In this document: positions 7,746 to 12,902 of the stretch, piece by piece
Layout: each line of letters opens with the position of its first letter
Numbering within the stretch: the stretch's first letter is position 1
From: Parachlamydia sp.
GTDB lineage: Bacteria > Chlamydiota > Chlamydiia > Chlamydiales > Parachlamydiaceae
Direction of reading: 5' to 3'
NCBI GenBank assembly: GCA_021298935.1
Contig: JAJTHR010000030.1
Location: 1 to 12,902 of the forward strand
DNA: 12,902 bases
Notes under the pieces: model-generated
Database searches by the model: none
What the model saw: the letters and a program-made list of their open reading frames with translations, nothing else
What the model was told of the DNA's origin: nothing
Translations under genes and position numbers: made by a program

Positions 7746-7749
7746 GAAG

Positions 7750-7777
7750 AAGGCAGCTTCCCGAAGGAAGCTGCCTT
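7750..7777. terminator. Bidirectional rho-independent terminator
   Basis: A perfect 12-bp stem (AAGGCAGCTTCC at 7750-7761 with 7766-7777) closes a CGAA tetraloop. It is followed by a short T-run on the plus strand and TTCTTCTT on the minus strand. It lies between the stops of two convergent genes (7745 plus, 7787 minus) and can serve both. Confidence 0.85.
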
Positions 7778-7786
7778 TAAATCCAA

Positions 7787-8512
7787 TTAAGGAATCGTGC
7801 CTGGGCTGTAGGTGAATTCAAATGTCGTTTGGCTTTGTTCGGCGTTTAGGACGGTACTTGGAATCACAATCGGCTCGATGCCTGTGTTTGTCAAGCTGCC
7901 ATCACGGCTGGCAAAGACAACCCCTTGCATAGCTAAACCAATTGTAACTAACGTCCCGGATGTGAGTCTTAATCCGAAATGATAGGTCCCGAAAATGGGG
8001 TCTATAATTGTAATCGGCGGGATAGGAGGGATATTGAAAAGGCCAAGCGTGATGGAAGGGCCTTCGACCACAATGCCATCGGGTCTTTCAACAAAAGGAG
8101 TGACTTCCCCTTGGCCAAGCAAGCTAGTCACTATTAAACTCATGGCAAAAGAAAGCGATTGACCCGTGTCAGCGACAAATACCGATGGTCCTGGAGGGCC
8201 GACTGGACCTGTTGGACCCACTGGACCGACGGCTCCTGTCGCTCCTGTATCGCCCGTTGCGCCTGTACGTCCGCGCTTGCCGTGATGGCTGCCGCTATTT
8301 CCGGCAACCGCTCCTGCAATACCACCAACAACCGCTGCACCGCCTAAGATTAAAGCTGTGCGGCCTGCTCCGTCACCCCACCAGCCTCCGCCATCGCAGC
8401 AAGAATCTTGTTCACAGCAATAAGCATCGGCTTTTGCCGGTGCGCTCCATAAAGAAAGAGTGCAAAGGAAAGCCATTGCTCCCTTGGTCACTTTGCTAAA
8501 AGAATGTTTCAT
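7787..8512 (-). CDS. Exported collagen-like protein with Cys pairs and glycine-zipper segment
   Basis: From ATG 8512 the product has 241 residues. In-frame ATGs at 8539 and 8524 exist, but only the one at 8512 has a good Shine-Dalgarno (GGAAG at 8518-8522, 5 nt away) and gives a clean signal peptide (KHSFSK, hydrophobic core, cleavage after APAKA at about residue 27). The mature part begins with a cysteine-pair motif (C32 C33, C38 C39), then a Gly/Trp-rich linker and a small-residue stretch LILGGAAVVGGIAGAVAG (about 54-71) resembling a glycine zipper. Eleven uninterrupted Gly-X-Y triplets follow (78-110), enough for a short collagen triple helix. Residues 111-241 are beta-rich and hydrophobic, compatible with a trimeric jelly-roll head like those that nucleate bacterial collagens. 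The likely location is the cell surface or outer membrane, possibly disulphide-linked. Function is unknown; adhesion or structure are plausible. It is divergent from the rhamnose operon. Confidence 0.85.
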   Translation of the reverse strand: MKHSFSKVTKGAMAFLCTLSLWSAPAKADAYCCEQDSCCDGGGWWGDGAGRTALILGGAAVVGGIAGAVAGNSGSHHGKRGRTGATGDTGATGAVGPVGPTGPVGPPGPSVFVADTGQSLSFAMSLIVTSLLGQGEVTPFVERPDGIVVEGPSITLGLFNIPPIPPITIIDPIFGTYHFGLRLTSGTLVTIGLAMQGVVFASRDGSLTNTGIEPIVIPSTVLNAEQSQTTFEFTYSPGTIP

Positions 8513-8617
8513 AACTACTTCCATAAAGGGTTTTTTCATTTGTAAGCAAGAAAAAGCTGAACTTAGAAAAATTAATGATTAATTTCAAACTAATAATTAA
8601 TATTTTCTTTTACCATT

Positions 8618-8640
8618 TTTAGGAAGGCAGGCAGGCAAGC
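8618..8640. repeat. Short GGCA tandem repeat
   Basis: The segment around 8622-8640 reads GGAAGGCAGGCAGGCAAGC, a short run of GGCA units in the divergent intergenic region. Simple repeats of this kind can vary in copy number. Here it lies upstream of both the collagen-like gene and the rhamnose promoter, with no proven role. Confidence 0.35.
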
Positions 8641-8664
8641 TTTTTTATCAGAGCGAGTCGTCAA

Positions 8665-8693
8665 TTGACAAAATCGGTTAGACCTTTTAATAT
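8665..8693 (+). promoter_or_regulatory. Sigma-70-type promoter of the rml operon
   Basis: A perfect -35 TTGACA (8665-8670) is separated by exactly 17 bp from TAATAT (8688-8693), 4/6 to the -10 consensus. Transcription would begin near 8700, leaving a leader of about 20 nt that carries GAGG (8713-8716) in front of ATG 8721. This is the clearest promoter in the window. Confidence 0.75.
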
Positions 8694-8720
8694 TTCGGGT
8701 CATTCAAAATTTGAGGCTTT

Positions 8721-9608
8721 ATGAAAGGGATTGTTTTGGCCGGCGGTAGCGGAACACGCCTTCATCCATTGACGATTGGCGTAACGAAGCAACTCTTGCC
8801 TGTTTACAATAAGCCGATGATCTATTACCCCCTCTCTGTTTTAATGCTGGCGCAGATTAAAGAAATATTAATCATTTCTACAACTGAAGATCAGCCTCTT
8901 TTTAAGCGGCTGCTTGGTGATGGAAGCCACTTAGGCGTGCATTTCAGCTATGCCAAACAGGAAAAGCCCAATGGACTGGCGGAAGCCTTCCTCATTGGCG
9001 AAGAGTTCATCGGCAACGATCCTGTGTGCCTAATCCTGGGGGACAATATTTTTTATGGCAGCCATCTAAGTGCTCTTTTGCAAAAGGCAAAAGAAAAAAA
9101 GAGCGGTGCGACTCTTTTCGGTTATGAAGTAAAAGATCCGGAGCGCTATGGCGTCGTGGATTTTGATCAGGACGGGAATATTTTATCCATTGAAGAAAAA
9201 CCAAAAGCGCCCAAATCCTCTATCGCCGTCACCGGGCTTTATTTTTACGATAATCAAGTGGTTGAAATTGCCAAAAATTTAAAGCCCTCGCCACGAGGCG
9301 AACTTGAAATCACTGATGTCAATCAGGAGTATATGAGAAGGGGGCAGGCATCCGTGCATGTGATGGGAAGAGGTTATACATGGTTAGATGCAGGCACTTA
9401 TGAAAGCCTCATGCAGGCAAGCCAGTTCGTGCAAGTTGTGGAAGAAAGGCAGGGACATTGCATTGCAGCCCTGGAAGAAATTGCTTTTGAGCAAAATTTT
9501 ATCACACTTGGCCAACTGCAAAAAGCCGGCGAAAAATTAGGCAAAAGTCTGTATGGCCGGTATTTAATCGAGCTTGCGTTGAAGGGAAAAAAATATGCAA
9601 ATCATTGA
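8721..9608 (+). CDS. rmlA: Glucose-1-phosphate thymidylyltransferase
   Basis: RmlA catalyses dTTP plus glucose-1-phosphate to dTDP-glucose and pyrophosphate, the first and feedback-regulated step of dTDP-L-rhamnose synthesis, in the cytosol. The 295-residue length is standard. Visible family motifs are the nucleotide-binding loop [13 protein letters not shown] (6-18), [13 protein letters not shown] (27-39), [11 protein letters not shown] (80-90), the metal-site LGDN (106-109, D108), SIEEKP (156-161), GELEITDVN (193-201) and WLDAGT (221-226). The start is fixed by GAGG four bases upstream. It is the first gene of a four-gene operon and overlaps rmlC by 14 bp. Confidence 0.97.
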   Translation: MKGIVLAGGSGTRLHPLTIGVTKQLLPVYNKPMIYYPLSVLMLAQIKEILIISTTEDQPLFKRLLGDGSHLGVHFSYAKQEKPNGLAEAFLIGEEFIGNDPVCLILGDNIFYGSHLSALLQKAKEKKSGATLFGYEVKDPERYGVVDFDQDGNILSIEEKPKAPKSSIAVTGLYFYDNQVVEIAKNLKPSPRGELEITDVNQEYMRRGQASVHVMGRGYTWLDAGTYESLMQASQFVQVVEERQGHCIAALEEIAFEQNFITLGQLQKAGEKLGKSLYGRYLIELALKGKKYANH

Positions 9609-10146
9609 CCTCGGTTTAAAAGGGCTGAAACTAATTAAACCCGATGTCTATAGAGACAGCCGTGGTTTTTTTCTGGAAAGTTTCAAAGGGCCGCTCTACA
9701 AAGAATTGGGAATTGATTGCGGTTTTGCCCAGGACAACCACTCATTTTCGCAAAAAGGGTGCGTGCGTGGAATGCATTTCCAATCCGTTCCAGGCCAGGC
9801 AAAATTAATCCGCACGGCCGTTGGAAAAATTTACGATGTGGCAGTGGATATCCGACCGGATTCCCCCACATTCGGTCAATGGGAGGCAGTTATTTTAGAT
9901 GACGTGGAACATCATCAGTTGTTTGTTCCGTTAGGTTTCGCGCACGGTTTTTGCGTTTTAAGCGAAGAGGCGCACGTCATGTATAAAGTGAGTACCCCTT
10001 ATGACCCCCTTTATGAAAAAGGCTTTCTTTGGAACGACCCACAGGTCAATATACAATGGCCGACAGACAGGCCGATCGTCTCTGAGAGAGATGAAAAGTC
10101 GCCTACCTTTGAGGAAAGCATGCATTTTTTAGGAGCAGGAATATGA
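9595..10146 (+). CDS. rmlC: dTDP-4-dehydrorhamnose 3,5-epimerase
   Basis: RmlC epimerises C3 and C5 of dTDP-4-keto-6-deoxyglucose to give dTDP-4-keto-L-rhamnose, the third pathway step. The 183-residue cupin-fold protein has the expected [11 protein letters not shown] (20-30), [20 protein letters not shown] (44-63) with the catalytic-base histidine H61, the strand [19 protein letters not shown] (78-96) and [15 protein letters not shown] (110-124). A conserved-type tyrosine Y130 follows in [17 protein letters not shown] (9581-9586) lies 8 nt before the ATG. It overlaps rmlA by 14 bp and rmlD by 4 bp. Confidence 0.97.
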   Translation: MQIIDLGLKGLKLIKPDVYRDSRGFFLESFKGPLYKELGIDCGFAQDNHSFSQKGCVRGMHFQSVPGQAKLIRTAVGKIYDVAVDIRPDSPTFGQWEAVILDDVEHHQLFVPLGFAHGFCVLSEEAHVMYKVSTPYDPLYEKGFLWNDPQVNIQWPTDRPIVSERDEKSPTFEESMHFLGAGI

Positions 10147-11027
10147 AAAAGATTTGGATTTGTGGAGCCGATGGAATGCTTGGTTCCCATTTTAAGCGGC
10201 TTTTGGCCAAGCGTCAAACACCCTTTGTTGCCAACGATTATAAAGAGATCGACATTACGCAGCTTGAACAAGTGTCTGACTTTGTCGCCAATCAAAAAGT
10301 CACCCACATTATTAACTGCGCAGCTTATACGCAGGTGGACAAGGCGGAAACTGAGCAGAAGCAAGCGTACACGATTAATGCATTGGGTCCGCATCATTTA
10401 GGCATTGCGGCAAAAAGGCATGGAGCAAGGGTCATCCATTTCTCAACCGATTATGTATTTGATGGCAGAGCAAACGTTCCCTACACTGAAGAAAATTCCT
10501 GCACCCCTATGGGTGCCTATGGGATGAGTAAGCTGGCAGGCGAGATGAAACTTTTGGATGAGCATTCTCATTCTTGTGTCATCCGCACCTCATGGCTGTT
10601 TGGTTTGCCTGGAAAAAACTTTGTTGAAACAATGCTGCGCTTGATGAACGAAAAAGAGACCTTGCGCATCGTCTCCGACCAGGTCGGTAGGCCGACTTAT
10701 TGCCAGGACCTGGCGGAAATCGCTTTTCAATTGATGGAAGATGATGGAATTTATCATTTTGCCAATGCTTATGAAACAAACTGGTACAAATTTGCCGCCG
10801 AAATTTACAGACAGGGGAGGGAGCTGAGGCTCATTCATAAAGAATGCGAAATACTGCCCATCCCTTCGCACGAGTATCCAACGCCTGCCGAAAGGCCTGC
10901 CTATTCGACGTTGAGCACTAAGAAAATTGAACAGCGCCTGAGGCAGCCGCCAAGGCCTTGGCAAGAGGCTCTGGCCGATTACCTTGAGAGCTATAAAAAA
11001 TATCAGGAAACCCAATCACTTAACTAA
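10143..11027 (+). CDS. rmlD: dTDP-4-dehydrorhamnose reductase
   Basis: RmlD reduces dTDP-4-keto-L-rhamnose with NAD(P)H to dTDP-L-rhamnose, the last pathway step. The 294-residue extended short-chain dehydrogenase has the cofactor loop GADGMLG (8-14), NCAAYTQVDKAE (58-69), STDYVFDG (101-108) and the YxxxK pair Y126/K130 in YGMSK, plus RTSWLFG (148-154) and the C-terminal RPAYSTLSTKKIE that matches the family's RPxxSxLdxxK pattern. The ATG overlaps the rmlC stop, and AGGAGCAGGA precedes it as ribosome binding site. Confidence 0.97.
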   Translation: MKKIWICGADGMLGSHFKRLLAKRQTPFVANDYKEIDITQLEQVSDFVANQKVTHIINCAAYTQVDKAETEQKQAYTINALGPHHLGIAAKRHGARVIHFSTDYVFDGRANVPYTEENSCTPMGAYGMSKLAGEMKLLDEHSHSCVIRTSWLFGLPGKNFVETMLRLMNEKETLRIVSDQVGRPTYCQDLAEIAFQLMEDDGIYHFANAYETNWYKFAAEIYRQGRELRLIHKECEILPIPSHEYPTPAERPAYSTLSTKKIEQRLRQPPRPWQEALADYLESYKKYQETQSLN

Positions 11028-11031
11028 ATCC

Positions 11032-12093
11032 ATGCAAAGAAAAGTCGAGAATGTGTTAGTCACCGGGGGAGCCGGTTTTATCGGTTCAGCCTTTATCCGC
11101 TATTTGCTTGCCCCCAAGACCGGTTTTAAAGGATTGTGTCTTAATCTGGATGCCCTTACCTATGCAGGCAATCTGGAAAACCTTTCCGGCTTTGCAAATG
11201 ATCCCCGCTATATTTTTGAAAAAGGGTCCATCGTTAACGAGGCTTTGGTGGAGCATCTTTGCCAGGAGCATGCAATCGATACGATCATTCATTTTGCAGC
11301 AGAAAGCCATGTGGACCGCAGTATTTTAGGACCTCAGGCTTTTGTGGAAACCAATATCATGGGAACCTTCCACTTGCTCGAAGTGGTGCGCCGCAACCCT
11401 CACATTCATTTTCATCATGTTTCGACAGATGAAGTGTATGGATCGCTTGGGGATACCGGGTCGTTTACGGAAGAGAGTCCCTACCAGCCCAACTCACCTT
11501 ACTCTGCTTCCAAAGCGGCATCCGACCATTTGGTACGCTCCTATCACCATACGTACCATCTCTCCACTTGCGTGTCCAATTGCAGCAATAATTATGGCCC
11601 TTATCATTTTCCTGAAAAATTAATTCCACTAATGATTCTTAATTGCCTGGAAAAGAAGCCGCTTCCCATCTATGGGGAAGGAATCAACGTAAGGGATTGG
11701 CTGTTTGTCGAAGATCATGCCGAAGCGCTTTACTGTCTTTTGCAGGATGGCAGAAAAGGGGAGACTTACAATATTGGCGGGGAATCGGAATGGCGCAATA
11801 TTGATCTTGTGCATGAAATCATTCGGCTTGTGTCTAAGTTGACAGGTAGGGATCAAAAAGAGTTGGAAGAATTGATTTCCTTCGTGAAAGACCGTCCGGG
11901 ACATGATTTGCGTTATGCGATTGATTGCACGAAAATCAAAAGGGAAATTGGCTGGCGCCCTTCAAACGTATTCACGGACGCGTTGGAAAAAACGGTTCAA
12001 TGGTACATTGATAATCAGGAGTGGGTGGAAAATGTCCGGTCAGGCTCCTATCGACAATGGATGGATTTAAATTACGCTCATCGGGTGGTGTGA
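11032..12093 (+). CDS. rmlB: dTDP-glucose 4,6-dehydratase
   Basis: RmlB converts dTDP-glucose to dTDP-4-keto-6-deoxyglucose with bound NAD+, the second pathway step. From ATG 11032 the product has 353 residues, the usual size. An in-frame TTG at 10984 would overlap rmlD and add an atypical N-terminus, so it is rejected. Motifs are TGGAGFIG (11-18), FAAESHVDRSI (88-98), STDEVYG (131-137, with T132, D133 and E134 of the active site), YSASK (157-161, Y157/K161), NCSNNYGP, RDWLFVEDH, YNIGG and DRPGHDLRYAID. It starts 4 nt after the rmlD stop with no strong Shine-Dalgarno, so translational coupling is likely. It closes the operon, which therefore has the order A-C-D-B. Confidence 0.97.
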   Translation: MQRKVENVLVTGGAGFIGSAFIRYLLAPKTGFKGLCLNLDALTYAGNLENLSGFANDPRYIFEKGSIVNEALVEHLCQEHAIDTIIHFAAESHVDRSILGPQAFVETNIMGTFHLLEVVRRNPHIHFHHVSTDEVYGSLGDTGSFTEESPYQPNSPYSASKAASDHLVRSYHHTYHLSTCVSNCSNNYGPYHFPEKLIPLMILNCLEKKPLPIYGEGINVRDWLFVEDHAEALYCLLQDGRKGETYNIGGESEWRNIDLVHEIIRLVSKLTGRDQKELEELISFVKDRPGHDLRYAIDCTKIKREIGWRPSNVFTDALEKTVQWYIDNQEWVENVRSGSYRQWMDLNYAHRVV

Positions 12094-12115
12094 GGGCATT
12101 CGTTGTGTGATTTTT

Positions 12116-12147
12116 ATTTAACGCACACTCCTTTGCGTTAAATTTTT
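12116..12147 (+). terminator. Rho-independent terminator of the rml operon
   Basis: A 10-bp perfect stem ATTTAACGCA (12116-12125) pairs with 12134-12143 around an 8-nt loop and runs directly into TTTTT (12143-12147). It lies 22 bp after the rmlB stop. The convergent gene on the minus strand ends at 12149 and may use the same hairpin, though no good T-tract exists on that strand. Confidence 0.85.
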
Positions 12148-12148
12148 G

Positions 12149-12739
12149 CTACTTTGTGCTTTCGCCCACTTGGATTTTAACAAGCGGGGAGCCGGGTTGG
12201 GAATGAGTCGAACGGGGAGAAATTCTTGGCGACGTACGGGAATCAGAACGGTATAGGGGCTGAGAAAGCGATAATGACCTTGTTCTGTTTGTAGAAAGAA
12301 TCGATTCAATTTCCTTATATGTTCCTTTAATTTCTTCCACAAATTCTGAGTTTTTTTGAAGGCCAGGATTTTTTTCCAATATGTCATAGGCTCTTTTAAC
12401 AGCTTGCCAACGGTATTTTTTATATTTTTGTGTCTTCTCTTCATCACGGCTATTAATGATTTTAAAATCATAGAGTTCAGCTGTCATTTTAGCGGCATAT
12501 CCGGGATAAGTTGAATTTTGTAGATGAGCGGGGAATGTTACTATGCAAAAGTTAAAACAACGCATTGCCTTCTTGAAGTAAAGTTGGGCAAACTGAGGCT
12601 CAGCATGCGTCGAGCTAAAGGTGTAGAGCCGAGCAAGCGTAGACCACAAACGGCCAAGCCGAAGCATGGGTGCCAGCAACCTTCCTATTTCGTTTACAAC
12701 GATTTGCTCATCCCCTTGAATTTTTTGCAATAACGCCAT
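12149..12739 (-). CDS. Hypothetical protein with Ser/Arg/Pro-rich C-terminal tail
   Basis: This is a 196-residue protein I cannot assign to a family. Residues 1-150 look mainly helical: a hydrophobic/basic N-terminal helix region (18-40), a Cys/Phe-rich stretch near 60-70, then a charged helical part (95-148). The last 45 residues form a low-complexity tail, with Ser at 155, 157, 159, 165, 167, 170, 174, 177, 180 and 184, interspersed Arg, and three Ser-Pro pairs (170, 174, 184). No signal peptide or clear membrane helix is seen. The tail looks disordered and could be a phosphorylation target if the protein reaches a eukaryotic host, a speculative effector reading. ATG 12739 is supported by GAGGG (12747-12751) 7 nt upstream and by TATAAT-containing sequence further up. 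No neighbour on the same strand lies within the window. Confidence 0.7.
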   Translation of the reverse strand: MALLQKIQGDEQIVVNEIGRLLAPMLRLGRLWSTLARLYTFSSTHAEPQFAQLYFKKAMRCFNFCIVTFPAHLQNSTYPGYAAKMTAELYDFKIINSRDEEKTQKYKKYRWQAVKRAYDILEKNPGLQKNSEFVEEIKGTYKEIESILSTNRTRSLSLSQPLYRSDSRTSPRISPRSTHSQPGSPLVKIQVGESTK

Positions 12740-12777
12740 CTTTTTTCCCTCAACACTTTTTACCTAATTTCCCTGGA

Positions 12778-12791
12778 AATTATACATATGT
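12778..12791 (-). promoter_or_regulatory. Operator-like half-site overlapping a minus-strand -10 box
   Basis: AATTATACATATGT here is an exact copy of half of the 28-bp palindrome at 12861-12888. On the minus strand it contains a perfect -10 TATAAT (12779-12784), located about 40 bp upstream of the gene starting at 12739. The -35 region is weak (GTGATG at 12802-12807). A regulator bound here would block this promoter. Confidence 0.5.
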
Positions 12792-12860
12792 CTCGTTAGC
12801 ACATCACTAGGTATCTCATTTTAAACTTGTTAAGGTTAATCGTAAAAATAAATTGCCTTT

Positions 12861-12888
12861 TAACATATGTATAATTATACATATGTTA
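12861..12888. promoter_or_regulatory. Perfect 28-bp palindrome with TATAAT on both strands
   Basis: The left half is TAACATATGTATAA and the right half is its exact complement, with no spacer. Both strands carry TATAAT (12870-12875 plus; 12874-12879 minus). On the minus strand TTGAAA (12896-12901) lies 16 bp upstream of TATAAT, making a good promoter toward the small hypothetical gene. On the plus strand, GAGG (12889-12892) and AT at 12901-12902 suggest that a divergent gene may start with an ATG at the window edge. The arrangement fits an autoregulatory operator of a divergent gene pair. The regulator is not in the window. Confidence 0.6.
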
Positions 12889-12902
12889 GAGGATTTTTCA
12901 AT

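Noticed and set aside
8188..8278. Tandem repeats in the collagen-like gene as a possible CRISPR or satellite array
   Set aside because: The 9-bp periodicity simply encodes Gly-X-Y triplets; there are no uniform repeats with unique spacers.
8159..8499. Plus-strand open frames opposite the collagen-like gene
   Set aside because: They result from the biased codons of the Gly-X-Y and Gly-rich coding on the minus strand; no ribosome binding site or sensible protein composition.
10984..11031. TTG start adding 16 residues to RmlB
   Set aside because: It overlaps rmlD and adds residues not expected in RmlB; ATG 11032 places TGGAGFIG near the N-terminus as usual.

Overview
The window is a bacterial chromosomal segment with tightly packed genes, moderate-to-low GC and mostly host-interaction or envelope functions. 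I infer an amoeba-associated, chlamydia-like bacterium (Parachlamydiaceae-type), with moderate confidence at best. The reasons are the style of the lineage-specific proteins: a membrane-anchored kinase-like protein, a Cys-rich exported collagen-like protein, a Ser/Arg/Pro-tailed small protein, and Cys clusters in the outer-membrane channel. No rRNA, tRNA or other strict phylogenetic marker is present, so the taxonomy rests on style only.

Layout. (1) Positions 1-148 are non-coding and hold a 12-bp inverted repeat and a short palindrome. They are followed by an AT-rich gene for a stand-alone P-loop ATPase with a C-terminal winged-helix-like region (155-1285). (2) Positions 1424-6324 hold a four-gene tripartite efflux operon: TolC-type outer-membrane channel, periplasmic adaptor, ABC ATPase and MacB/FtsX-type permease. 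The last three genes overlap. Between channel and adaptor sits a 161-bp ORF-less hairpin element (2813-2973), apparently inserted at the channel's stop codon and flanked by duplicated TAA. (3) Positions 6372-7745 hold an AT-rich gene for a membrane-anchored protein with a divergent protein-kinase-like core. It converges on an exported collagen-like protein gene (7787-8512, minus strand) through a shared bidirectional terminator. (4) Positions 8721-12093 are a complete dTDP-L-rhamnose operon in the order rmlA-rmlC-rmlD-rmlB. It has a clear TTGACA promoter in front, overlapping or abutting genes, and a rho-independent terminator behind. (5) Positions 12149-12739 (minus) encode a small unrecognised protein with a Ser/Arg/Pro-rich tail. 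Upstream is an operator-like region with a perfect 28-bp palindrome and a repeated half-site. A second, divergent gene may begin at the last two bases of the window.

How the genes work together. The efflux genes should form one envelope-spanning export machine. The four Rml enzymes convert glucose-1-phosphate and dTTP into dTDP-L-rhamnose, the donor for rhamnosylated surface glycans. No glycosyltransferase is in the window, so the acceptor is unknown. The ATPase, kinase-like, collagen-like and small tailed proteins look like lineage-specific accessory genes between these conserved cassettes. The most unusual items are the hairpin element inside the efflux operon, the kinase-like membrane protein, and the palindromic control region at the right edge.
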